64,000 bases of DNA from Serilophus lunatus (Eukaryota > Chordata > Aves > Passeriformes > Eurylaimidae), in contig VXBA01002850.1 of assembly GCA_013399895.1 (NCBI GenBank), positions 63,795 through 127,794 of the forward strand, given 5' to 3'. The position numbers and the translations under genes were made by a program. Positions within the stretch are counted from its first letter, which is position 1; every line of letters begins with the position of its first letter. This document shows, piece by piece, positions 1 through 13,200 of this stretch. The notes beneath the pieces were generated by a model. It had not been told where the DNA came from. It saw nothing but the letters and a program-made list of their open reading frames with translations, and made no database searches.

Positions 1-1214
1 CTAAAGCTTGGCTAAAGGAAGAAGAAGAGATCCAGGTTGTAAATGACTAGTGGTTTGATTGTGTCACAACACAGCCAGGCCAACATTTCCTAGTGGAAAT
101 TGGAGAGCAGGAAGTAAGGACAGGTGAAAAGGAAAGGAGAATATAGAGTTTAAAAGTATTCATTGATCATCAAGAGGACCCAGCAAAACAGTGTGGCAGC
201 CCTTTGAGCCATGGCTTTGCCTACAGAGAAGTGGAATGGGCAGGTACCTGAAAGAAGTGACAGAAGCTGTTAAGTCTCCTTGAAAAGGCTTTAAAAAGGG
301 CTTTTCTGCCCCCCCAAAAGCCTGCTATCATTAGCTGGGCTGGCACTGGTTTTTTGTTCATCTCACACTGGTCCATATTGGTACAGAGGAGCCTGAGGGG
401 AGCTGTGGGCCCAGGGCTTTGTGTCACAACACAAACAAACTTGATTCCTCATAAAAATCCAGTCCCAGGAAAGCCAATAAACTTTATTTTATACAAGCCC
501 TTTGTTTTGCTTCAGGGCATTTGTTACTGCCTGTTAAGCATTTGCTGTTGTGCAAACACACATTCCAGAGAATCTAAAACTAGTTAGTGTGATGTGTATG
601 ATGTCCATCACACACCTGCTCCCTGCATATTACAAAGACTATTTCTCATTGATGTTGGGATTAGGCTCCCTTTGATCTTACAGAAAATCTTATTAGGCTA
701 TTCAAAATAAAAGCTTAAAGTTTAAAACCCACATCATTTTTTATAACCAACACATGGTGCTGCTGTCACTCAGTCTGAAATCTGGAAGTGGTCAATATTT
801 TTTTGTATTACAGCTTCTTCTTCTTCTGTTTATTAAAGCATTTTTAGAAAATTTTCCTTCTTGAATTAGATTTTGATTTGGAAGTTCCAAACCAATGACA
901 GCATCTGGTTTGGTTCTGTTTGAAAGGTCTGCTTTTTGTAACTTCTGATCATTAGATTCTTTCAATTGATTTTTGAAGATCAAAACATACAAAATACTCA
1001 GATATGCAGAATTTTCCATATTGAACTTGGCATAACTTTGAGGAGACATAATCCCTTTGAAACCAACTAAATGGTTGAGAAATCTGAGAGATGTTTCAAG
1101 GGTGATGCACAAGCAGGTGCTTTGTGTCTCAGGCTCTCAGGGACCCAAGCCTAGTCTTTTTTTCCAGGTCTAGAACAGTATTTGATGGTGTTTTCTCCCT
1201 TCTTTCTCTCTCAG
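1..1214 (+). other. TMCO4: TMCO4 intron (5' part outside window)
   Basis: This stretch lies before the first recognised TMCO4 exon. It ends in a pyrimidine-rich tract and CAG acceptor at 1201-1214. It is AT-rich, and no exon or repeat could be recognised in it. Confidence 0.7.
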
Positions 1215-1299
1215 GGCAAAAGACCTGTCACACTGATTGGCTTCAGTCTGGGTGCAAGAGTCATTTACTTCTGCCTGCAGGAAATGGCTCAAGAGAAAG
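1215..1299 (+). CDS. TMCO4: TMCO4 coding exon with GXSXG motif
   Basis: The acceptor is TCTCTCAG and the donor is AAAG|GTAAAA. The exon encodes 28 residues plus one base, starting at GKRPVTLIGFSLGARV. GFSLG is the putative serine-hydrolase nucleophile elbow of the DUF726 domain. Confidence 0.95.
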
Positions 1300-4200
1300 G
1301 TAAAATTCACCTTCCAACATTTTTTCTCCTTTATTTTCCTTTCTGCTGGTAGAGAAGCTTTTCTTCCAAGAGGAGGAACAGAGCTTGGCTCTTTTATATT
1401 AGGACAAAACATTTAAAAAATGGTTTTGAAATGCCTTTGAAGCCAAATTCTGCTGTGATTTTCCCCAGTTCAGTGGATTAAATCCTCTGCCTTCACTCGA
1501 GGTGCTCCAGGGGGTCAGTTTGGTCTGTAAACAAAAACGTGACATTTGGGACGAGTCTGGAGCTGCCCACGCTCCTCTGTGATGCCAGCAAAGGATGCTT
1601 TGCCTTTCTTGGGAGCTCTCTGCAGCTCTTTATCTGATTCCCTGAGTCTTTCCTTCCATTTAAGTCCCTGAAATGCCACTGTCATCTGCTATTTTCATGG
1701 TAATTTTCCCCCAAAGTCAAGTATAAAACCATCTGTCGATTTATTACCCATTGTGGTTCTGTTTATTAATAGATTCTATTTTTAATTTAGAGAAAAAGAG
1801 AATAAAATTGTTATGATCGGTTGATAGAAACTTGTATCTTGGAGTTGAGTCAGCAGTGTGTGCCTGCCTTCCCCCCACAAAGCAATTTAACTCATTAACT
1901 ATCTACCCTCACAGAGAATTGCTAGTAAATAAGGAGCTTTATAAAGAAAAATGTCCAGTGAAGTCCAGAAAGTGGGAGCAGAATCAGGTGAGGATGGAGA
2001 AGGTCAGAACTTCACTTCTGTTTTTAAGATGCAAGTCCTCAAATACAGAAATTCTGTTCTCAAAATAAATGTAATGAAATTCAGAATGATCCCGTAGTAC
2101 TTATAGTAGAGCCAACACCCAGCTCCCAATCTGGCCCTAGATCTACACATTTTGTGTCCTAGGAATGTCAGGGGCTGGGATATTTCCATGTTTTTATTTA
2201 AACCTGGAATAACACAGGTCTGTCAGTTCATGGGAGGAAATCATTACGGGTTGGAAGGTTGGCTGCCCCTGCAAAGAAATCAAAGTATTGTAGCGATGTA
2301 TCAGGGCAGCTCCCACCATAACACTGATTTTTCAGTTCCTTAGTTGAATTCTGCAAGCTGAGCTGTTTGTGAGATGAAAAGCAGCATGTTTAGTACAGAT
2401 TGCCAAGGTTTTCCTAACAGGCACATTCCACAGCAGCACCAGAAGGGATGGGGCTGGGACCTGGGACAGCTGAGACTCATTTGAGTTTGGACTTGGATGT
2501 CTCACACAAAAGGAACAACACACGGCCTTGTCATGCAGGGCTTTGCATCCAGATGGCAGTGGCATTTCTGAGGACAAATAACTCACGATGGATTAGCCAC
2601 TGAAACACCATGGCAGGAACTCAAGTTCTGCTCGAATGCTTCCCTGCAAAGCAGTGGAATAACCTTTGGGATTCTTCATCACGGATGACTTTGGGAGCCA
2701 GAGCTCAGCAGGTTTCCAGAAAATGACATGATAGCAGAGGATGGAGTAAATGAGCCATCAGAGACACGTTACTGCGTGGGAGGATCATTGCTCTGATTCC
2801 TTGTCGTGAGTCCTATGCATTGCAGTAATTAGCAATTAGCAAACTAATGCAAAATGATAATGGCTGTTACTAGCAGACCCTGAACCTTGAAGCCCAGCTG
2901 TGGGGGACAGGAGTGAGGTGTCACACATGGGGATTTGTCTGGTACTGGCCCATCATTCTCACTCTGTTCCCACCTTTTTGGACATTTTCCTTTATAAAGC
3001 TCCTTATTTGTTAGTGACTCTCTGTAAGGCTAAATAGTTAATAAATTAATTTTTTTCCCCTGCTTGTGCAGATTTTATTGCTTTTCATCATCTAAAGGAT
3101 TTGCAAATTGTGAAATAAATTTATCTTGAGCCTCAGCAGCTCTGTTCCCAGGTTTCTATCCCCTTCTGTCAACATTCAAATAAAATGAGTATTTTTCAGC
3201 CAAAGCTAAGCATTTTTTGTCCTGAACAAGAAATAAACTGTACAAGGGACTGGAGAAACAAAAGCTTCCAATACCTTGCCCAAATATTCGGGATCCTGAT
3301 GAATCAGCTGTTTGTTTATTCAGTTGGCTCATGCTGTGGCCATGGAATTTAGTACCTTGCTTGGAACAAGCTTCCCGTTAGGAAGGCTCTGGGTATTCTT
3401 TTGATTGCCCATGATTATGGGCACAGGACTTTATTGCTCACACAGATTACACTAAGAAAATTGGATTGCTCTTTGCTCTTCTCCATTGGTGCAAAAATTT
3501 GCTTTGCAATAAGAGCTAATTCCAGGGGAGCTGGTTTGGATTTTGCTGTCAGACGCCAGGATTTACACTGTGGAGAAGGATGCAGGCCCTGCAGGGAGCT
3601 CCAGTCCTTTACTGCTCTCAGGGAAAGGAAACCAAGTGATTTTCCTTTCTAAAGTCCAGCCAGGCAGCACTTCTCCCTCGAATTGGTCTTGTGGAGCCTG
3701 GTCTCCCACAGGTGCCGAGCATGGATTTGGAATGTTGTACTCATGAGTCTTCCCTTTAACTGCTGTGACATCAGGAGCTTCATCTCTCTTCCTAAAGATT
3801 TATGAAGCACACTGATATATTGTCCAGGGGTTTAGGAAAGCAGCTGAGCTGCCCAGTATTTCCCATTCCATCATTATTTCTCCTGAAATTGCCTGGCTGC
3901 TGCTCTCTGATAAGTGAGGGAGATTTATTGTGCTTAAAAGTCAACATTGCTGTTCAGTAAATCCTGCCCTGGGCATTCAGGTTACAGCCCAAGGAAATCA
4001 AAGCAGTTTCATAGATCGTCACTGTTACTGCCAAATGCCTCCATTGTTGCTACTTCCTGATCAATATGAAGAATTTGGGATTTTCTCTCGCGTGTACAGG
4101 TCGTGTTTTTCATGGAATCAGCTCTAAGGACTCGTTGTGGGAACACTTTATCATCCTTCATGCATGACAACATGATCACTTTATGGGATGTCAGTCCCTC

Positions 4201-7200
4201 TTACCTGTTTCAAAGCTCTCTGCAAACCCAGGTCAGTGGGTCTGCAGAAAGAACTTTCCAGAGGTTTCCAAACCTTTCCAGAAGTTTGCTGCTGGAACAG
4301 CATCTTTCTGGACAGAGGCCAGGCCACTTCTCCTTCCTGCCCTCAGCCCAATCCCTTTCACTGCCTCAGGGTCTCCAGTTTCCACATTTACTGACTCCAG
4401 CTGAACTGCAGACACTTAACATTTATACAAAGTTATATTTTTGATCCTCTTTTCCATTGTTTCTTTCAAACTGAAACCACAGAAATGAGGATTTTTCTGG
4501 AGCTCACATCTGAACACACCCTCCTTCATGTAAACGTTTATTTTCTGATCCACCTTCTAAATCTGAGCTGTTCTTTCCCCTCAACAGACTCCCAAGGGAT
4601 CATTGAAGATGCGGTTTTACTGGGAGCTCCAGTGGAAGGAGAAGCCAAGCACTGGAAAGCTCTGACCAAAGTGGTGTCAGGCAGGATCATAAATGGTTAC
4701 TGCAGGTCTGTGAGTGCTTCGTTATCCTTGAAATGACTTTGTGCAATTATAATTTTTCAGCAATTTGTGAGTAACTGTTGAGCTGGTGAGGATGTTAATT
4801 AAGGAGCTGCAGAGCCTCCTCCCTCTGGAGGTCTCTCCATCAAATCACTTGCAGATAAGAGGCTTCAGGAGGCACTTGAAGGCTGTTTGTCCCAGCTCCT
4901 GGCTGTTTGTGACACTGGAAACCTGAAGTGCTCCATGGGTGGGTCCTGTACCTACAGGGACAGTGTTCTATCCCTGGCAGCCTAAAGCTGGGTTTGTATT
5001 CTCAAACCCCTTTAAATCTCAGCTTTATGCAAAGGACTATAAATAAGGGTGTTAAATTCACTGACTTAAAAGACTGAGAATTAAAATTTGTAAAAGCTTT
5101 AATATACAATTCCCTCGGGGCTGTTTATGGGGAATGAGGTGTGAAAGTCACAATGGAAGGGAAGGAACTCAAGCAAATTGAAGAGTTTTATGTCTGAAGT
5201 AGTTTCTGGTCAAGACAGTCCCTTTTTACTTACAAAGGACTAGCTGTAGGAAATTTAGAAGGATGTGGAAGAATACAAATACTACCTTGAAAACAAATAG
5301 CAGCCTTTTAAAACCACACAGGCAACTGCTGGGTGAGGAGAGGGAGGTTCAGAGGCCTGAAGCAGCTGAAGCAATCTCAGAAAAGCTATTAAAAATTCAA
5401 CTGACAGCTTCAAACCTAATGACTGTGTATTGGAAGATAATTGTGACAGGAACACTGCTTCCCAGCACAACCTGATAAAGGGAAATTAAAATAAAGGAAT
5501 GAAGCAGGGAAGACTTAAGAGCATGGGGAAATAAATTGGGAAATAAATTGAGAAATAACCAGGCAGGAGGATTAGCAAAGATCATGTACCTGCAGGTCAA
5601 GGCAGTTTATAAAGCTGTGAGCCCTCAGGTCAAGGAGAGGTAAAAATGCTGTTGGTATTTTCCATGCACACATCCATATGGATATACCTGTGAGGGGAGG
5701 GAATATTGTGTTACTGTGCTTCTAACAGAGTACATTAATACATTAACTCACAAAGAAGAATTAAGTAGATGAAATAAAAGTATTCAAGGTCAAAACAACA
5801 AGTTATCAATCCTACCTGTCAGTTAGGCTGAAAATTGTTAGTTTTGTCATTTTTGTACCCCAGGAGTTTTAGGGATGCTGGATGTAAACAGCACTTACAA
5901 TATTTCTTCATGTGGCAGAAAGAAAAAGGAATTGCTGCCTCCCTGGAAGCGCTGTGAGCTCCTCCAAGAAGCCATAAATGATAGAAATTGTTGTTTATAA
6001 CTGAGTTTACCCAGTAAATATTGTTCCTGCCTGTGTCCTGCAAAAATCAATTTCACTGCAAAAAGCTCAGTGTATTAATTTCCCATAACACAAAAAAAGA
6101 ATTAAATCAAACAGTATGTGCGTGTAGCCCTGTGTGTAGTAATTTGGCATTCCCAGGTCCTGGATGTTGGATGAAAAGTGATACAGAAATTGTAGCTTGT
6201 AGCTCACACAGAGGAAGAAGCAGGTGAGGAGGCTGTCAGGGAATATTCCACTCTGCAGGTTCTCTACTTTACCCTCAGATGCTGAATTTGAGGGGGTTCT
6301 TTGGGTTATTCAGAAAGCATGAGGGGCAGGTAGAGGAGGTAACTGAGAGATATGGGGAATTTCTGTGAGGATTGAGATGTGAAATAAGGACTATACAACT
6401 AGTTCATGGTAAGACCTCACCTGATGCTGATTTCTCTGGTCTCTGCCATATACAAAGGGTGGCCTCGTTCTGTCACTTCAGGAGTAACTCTATTTAGGTC
6501 AGATGAATTACACTGAACACAACTCCTGCAAAATCACATTTGAGCCCAGTTTGTTGAGCTTCAGTCCAGTGTAACTTGTCTCCTTTTGCTTTGAAGTCTG
6601 AAGGGACAGAGGGAGTGAAAACCAGTTGTCAGAGCTGCCCCTTCCCATTTCACAGTAGGGTTAAAAAATCCTAGTGGGAAACCTTACCCAAATTAGTTGG
6701 ACTCATTCAGCTTTTGAAAGAGCATCTTGGATGTATTGTATAGGTTTTGCAGAGCTCTGTGTAGACTTACAACTCCTAGTACAGACTTTGGGAGTGGATG
6801 GGAGCAGCCAGGAAGAGGCACCTCTGCAAGAACATTTCACCTGCTGCCATCACAGAGGACAAATCCCACTCATCTCGCACTTAAATTTACCCTATAGTGA
6901 CATTTAGATGCCCAGATTTTGTGCTATTGCTCAGTGCAGAGATTTATGTGTTTCCAAAGGATGCCTTTGCCTTCCTTCCTTGTGCCACACTCTACCCTGA
7001 AACTGTCACAGTGATTTATGGCACTGCTTCAGAGTGGGAACAAACCCTTCCTAGTTCTGTTACTGAAACCATGTATTTCTACAGGCCCTATAAATCAGGA
7101 GCACTCCCAGGAGCTTCAGTGTCAGGTTTTATGTCACAACATCAGTACTGTAGGTCTCATCACCCTTACAGCTGTCTACAGGCTGGAGAACTTCTACTTA

Positions 7201-10200
7201 TTGGTACATTAAAAACATGAAATATGTCAATGGAATGCAATCTCTAAGCAAATACAGACATAAATAGAAGGGTCAGATTGTTAAACCTGCTGCAGGTAAT
7301 GATACTACACCCATGAGTCAGGATTCAATTCAGACTTACATTCCTATGTCCCAGGAACCTGCCCTGAATCCAGCAGGTGATTCCTGGTGAGATTCCCACA
7401 TCACATGGAGCTGCAGCAAGTCTTGCTCCAGACACCACTGTGCTTCCAATCCTACTGTCCTTGTGGCCTGAGTAGTAACACACTGGAAGTGTCCAAGGCC
7501 AGGTTGGAGCAACCTGGGATAGTGGAAGGTGTCCCTGCCCATGGCAGGGGGTGGAATGAGGTGGGCTTTAAGGTCCCTTCCAACCCAAACTCTTCTGGGA
7601 TTCTTTGATTATGCTCTGCATTGGACAACAGGATTTATTCCCTCCCTTCTCTGCTCCTAGGGGGGACTGGCTGCTGAGCTTTGTGTACAGAACCTCCTCT
7701 GTCCAGCTCAACGTGGCAGGACTCCAGCCAGTTAACCTGGATGACAGGAGGATGGTAAACATGGACCTTTCCTCTGTAGTAAGTAGTTCTTATATTCTCC
7801 TTTTTTCTCCATCATCCTTTGCTTGCAGCACTGTAACCCCACACTCACTGCAGAGAGCCCCTCCAGGTACATTGTCAAAATAATGAGGATTTGCCTACCC
7901 TATTGGATGTATTTGGGATTTTTTTGGTTCTGACATACCTCATGCTGGAGGCACAACATGCCATTATTCTCTAAGAAGGACCTCTTTGAAACAGAATCAT
8001 GGAATGGTTTGAGTTGAAAGGGATCTTAAAGATCACCCAGTTCCAATCCCTGTGAGTCCAGACCAGGGGGAGGTGGGATCAGCAGCTGGAAAACGTGGAT
8101 CTCGAACACGTGACTGCGGAGCAGGTGCAACACACAATCTTATCTTAGTGCAGCCTCCAACACTGTTTAGATTCATCCAGGGGCAGGTCCATGGCCTTGT
8201 ACCTTGGTCCCTGAGGACACACCAACCGGAATTGGAACCTGTTTGGGATTACAGAAGTTCCGCAATAGCGACGGGTGGTTTGCCAGGTCCTGCTGCCTGT
8301 TTGGAGTGTGGATCTCCAGGAAGCAGGAGGACACTCACCTGTGTGTCTGGCACACACTCAGCTTCCTCAGAGCTACCTGGTGTCATCAGTGATAAGCCAC
8401 TGTTAGAACAACTGGCAATATATCCAGCAATATGCCACTCAATTACCTAAAGCAAACTCATCATCACATTGCTGTCTCATGAGTGAGCTCTTCCAGGGGA
8501 AACCATGCACAACTTGGCTTCTGCATCCACATCCAAAGAAATCTTGGGTGTACCATGGTGTTTTTCCATATCTTAATGTTTTTATTCTTTTTTGACCCTG
8601 AACAAAGCTCAGGATACTTCCATGGTTGTTCCTGCTGTGGCCCTTCCCAAATGTCCCCACAGGCTGGCAGGGACTGTTGGGGTTGCTCTAGAACCAAAGG
8701 CTTTCAGATTTTACGGACCACCATACTGCTGAGCCTGTAAATACCCAACTGTTCCCAGCTCACTTCATTCATTATAACTGAGCTCTGCCAGCAAATGCAG
8801 GGCTTGGTGTTGAACAGGGGGAACAAACGCTCTGAGGAACAAAATATGGGCTCCCCAGGAGGAAGGGGTGTAGTGGAGGCTTTTAAACATGGTCCAGCAC
8901 TTGTGTCTTTGCATCTCTGTAGGTTGTCAGCATTTCCACACACTCCCACATCCATTTTCTCACCGTCCCCAGAGCTGCCATTAGTCACTTGCTGTCTGAC
9001 ATCTGTTGCTGGCATGAAAATGGCCAAAGATGCCAAGTGGTGGCACTGGGGTGACATTTCCTATCATTCAGTCTGTGCCACTTTCTTGATTTCTCTTCAA
9101 AGAGAACTGACCTCCTTCTCTATGAACCCCCCCAGGGTCCTGCACACACTTTATCCTGCAACAGCCTCTCCATTTCCTTCAGAGGAGCAGGATTTACATC
9201 TCTGCTGAATGAATAACATTTGCAGAGCTGCTCTCTGCTCATCTCCTAGTGCTGTGCATCTGCTTGGTGCCAGCAGACAATCCCAGTGCTGCTCTCCTTC
9301 AGAAGGAGCTGACACTTCCACTTCCTTCATCTCACTGCAAAGCTTTGGGGGAAAAAACTGTATATTAAGTAGGTGTCATCCTCTTGATCTATTTTCCAGA
9401 CCATGGAGCTTTATGGGAGGAAATACAGTGAATTCTGGAGAACATTTTTAGAAGGAAAAGGAGCAGGAACGAGGAAGGAAATATCCAGGGGCAATGTTTT
9501 TTAAAGTGGCAAGAAAGCAAAGATGGATTTTGCTGCAAATACAGTGCAGTAGCATAACAGAATTGGAAAGATATATTCCATCCCTGCAGATGCCCTTCCT
9601 GGAGGTCCCTGTGAGTCTTCTGCCAGGAGGACAAGCTGTGATAGAAGAATGAAGTGTAGCTGATGCAAAGGTGATCAGCATGAAAATGTTGCATAGGCAG
9701 CCTCAGTGTTTTTGGCACTGGATCCAAGCAGCTTGGTTCTCTTTGCTGTGAATCCTCTAATGAGTGGAGGACTAAGAGCCCTCAGAATAAACAGGAATTC
9801 ACCTCTGAGGCCTCTATCTGATGTCTCTCTTGATTAGTGTGTTTTTTATCTGCCTGTCAGTTAAAAAAACAGAGAGAAAAACGTCCTCCCACTCAGCAAA
9901 TGCAGTTATAAAATCCTTCCTCGTGGTTACAATGGGGCTGATTTATTCAGTGGGTTTATTTGACAGCACCTGTTAGAGACCAGGGAACTGGTGGAGCTGC
10001 AGTGGATTATCCTGATTGCTGTTTGTTCCCAGAGGAGTTTATACAGTGCAGTCTGAATTAACATTTGAATACTGCAGAACTGGGAGCACTGTCAGGGAGG
10101 CTTCCGAGTCAGGAATTGGTGCTTTAGTTTCTCTGAGCAGTTTTACAGCAGCAGAAACCAGGCATGAATTTGCCAGCAGTGGGAATGCTTGGCTGGAAGT

Positions 10201-13200
10201 CCAGTGGAGAGCAGGGATGGATCACAGAATCAGGTTGGAAAAGCCCTCTAGGATCACATCCAACCATTACTCAGCACTGCCAAGGCCACCACTGACCTAT
10301 GTCCCCAAATGCCACATCCACAAGGCTTTTAAATCCCTCCAGGGATGGGGACTCCTGTGCCAGAGCTGGACAACCCTTTGCATGAAGGAATTTTCCCTAA
10401 TATCCAAACTAAACATTGCCTGGAACAGGTTGGGGCCATTTCCACTTTTCCTGTCACTTGTTACCCTCAGCTGGCTCCCACCTCCTTTCAGCTCTCAGGG
10501 AAGGGACCAGTATTCCCATGATAAGGGAAGACAAAGAGATCCAAGGCAGTCTGGCCTTCAGCCAGGCAGGTACATCAATGTCACAAGCAGATGAAAAGTC
10601 AGAATTCTGTGGAATCCAAATGATTTGTCACTTCTGTGAGTCAAGCTTTTTCCCCAAACACATTCAACTGTGTTTTTTCCCATTGTATTCCCAAGACTTG
10701 GAGTAAAGAATTAATTGTGGTTATGAAACATGGATTAATGAAGAACCCTGGGGAGTTCCAAAGGCAAAAGTTTGCCAGTGTGATTCCTCCTTTGTTTACA
10801 CTTGTTCCAAACGGGCAGTGCCACCTCCCATAGTGACAGGCAAGGACAGGATCAGAGGAGCAGGATCTTGGAGCAGAACTTGGCATCAGGGAGAGGCTCA
10901 GAGGAGCTGGGAGAGCCTCTCTCACACTGGGGGGACACCTAGGGCTTTGTGGAAATGAGTCTATTTATCTGTTAGGCTGGGAGGTCACAGAGATGGTTTC
11001 TACAACCCTCGAGTCATCAGTGGCTTCATTCCCTGTGCTCCTTCTTGCTGTTGATTTGGGAGCTCTGAGAATCCCACACTAAATACATACTAAATACATT
11101 TTTGCCTTTGAGATGTGAGCAGAGGGTTCTGGCAGTGCCACTGGGTTAGAACAGAGGGAGAAACTGAAAAAGCTGTTCCAAAAAAAGTGTCCACAAGCCA
11201 TTAATAACATGCAGTTTGGTTTTGCTTTTGTAGCTGTGGCTGCCCCATCCCTGAAAGTGTCCAAGGCCAGGGCTTGGAACCACCTGGGGTAGTGGAAGGT
11301 GTTCCTGCCCATGGCAGGGAGTGGAATGAGAGGAGTTTAAGGCCCCTTCCAACCCAGCCTGTTAAAGGCTTCTGGGATTCTATGAATGCCCTCTGTCATG
11401 CAGGACGTGCCCAGCCTCTGAATTCAGGAATGTAGGAAAATCTGTGGCTGGAGGAACCTGCCAGCTTGGCAGAGGTGCTGGATTTTGAGTGATAGCATGG
11501 CACAGCTTGGGAGCCCTGCAATCCATCAGCCTGTGCCACCATCTGGACCAGAATCTGTGTGGGTTTGGAGGCATCATCCAGAACTGAGGAGTTTTTAGAA
11601 AGCCACAGTGGCCTTTGAGCTTCTTCCCTTCTGTACTCCAGTGCTCTTCCTGGGCAACGAATTCACTGTAACTTTTGGAAAGGGAGAGTAAACAATACCC
11701 AAAGCTGCTGAGCTGGCCCTGCAGTTTGATTTCACTCTGTGTGTACATGCAGTGTCTGACACCCAGGGGAGGTGGAGCTGCTCAAAGGTGAGCTGTGATT
11801 ATCAGCCAAGCTCCAGAACCTGCAGCTTCACTCCAGGAACATTTGCACCACCCCTAAAATACCATTTTCTGTAAAAACAGACAATATTTGCCAAAAGGGA
11901 ATCCTGAAGGATGTCCTCCAATGTCATTACTGCTCCTGCTGAAGTAACAAAGCTCTGCAGGGATGATTTAACTTGAGGGAATCTTTACTTGTGTGATAAA
12001 ATTGCACTTTGAACGTGGTGGGCTCAAAGCAAAGCAAAGGGGTGAAATTCTCAGGTGTGTGAGTGGCCTGTGCCTCCTCCACCACACTGCCTGCCTCTCC
12101 AGAGATTCCCTGTGATTCCATAGGGTGCTGGGGAAGAGGAGCTGCCCTGTCCTTTACCTGCCCGTACGGAGCAGAGGGGCCAAGGGACACTCAGCTGCGC
12201 TCTGGCGGTTCCACAGTTCTGCAGAGCAAACAGGGGGTTGGAGCCTTGTGTGGCTGCTCAGAATGGGTGGAGGAGTTTTTATTGAAGGACACTGAGCAGG
12301 ATCTGGGGATACTTGGCTCTGGAGGGAGCAGTGAAGTCTTATCTGTGCCCTATGAAGTGATGTCACTGTGACACTCAGTGTTGTGACGGAGCAGCAGCTG
12401 TGCCTGTGCCCACGTGAGCCCGTGGCAGACCCAGGATCATATGGAATCTCTCCTTTCTCCTGACTGTTTCTCTACCCTCCCCTTGCCAGGCTCTAGAACA
12501 TGTTGTCTTCCTGTAACTCAAACCAGAAGGGAGCCAGGATTCCTCCTCTGTGCCCAGCAAAGCCACTGTGAATTTAGTAGTTGCAGCTGATTGTGCTCAG
12601 TGACTGTTTGATACTTTTGGGTGATTTGAACTTGAAAACCTTTCCAAGGGGAGCTGATGGCTGAGCTGATGGCTCCTTTCTGCTGGCTGATGGATCCCCC
12701 TGAGCAAAGGCATCAGTTGTTATCTCCAGAGATCCTCCAGCAGCAGCAGTGCCAGAGGCAGCTGGCTCATGTTTTCCAATGAGTCAAAGCAACTGTAAAG
12801 TCAAGTAGAACAGGGAGAAGTCACCTAAATACACCAATAAACCCACCCCACTGTTTTCATTTCTTTATAACATGCAGAAATCTATTTGCTCAGGTGATGA
12901 GCACACTCTTTTCTTCCATTGATCCTCAAAATCCTCCTGCACTTTGTTCCAGCAAATACTCAAACTATTCTTTATTTCCCTCTAAAGTTTTTATTGACTA
13001 TGTTGTAGATGTTCCCCTCCCATCTCCTGCACAGCCTACCCAGTGGAGGAATTCAGCCTTTCACTGCAGATGAAAACAAGCTTTGGAGAGCTGGAATTGC
13101 TGGATTTTCCCACCAGCATGGCTTTAAAGTGGCAAGGCAGTTTGTTTGCTGTTCTTCTGCTGATGGCTTAATGCTAATGTCCCAGTGCAGAAGAGTCCTT

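Noticed and set aside
7336..11352. Similar small proteins (TFHYPR.., LGHFQ..) recurring in the window
   Set aside because: They are translations of the antisense strand of CR1 3' ends, which explains the recurrence at 7.4, 11.2 and 24.3 kb.
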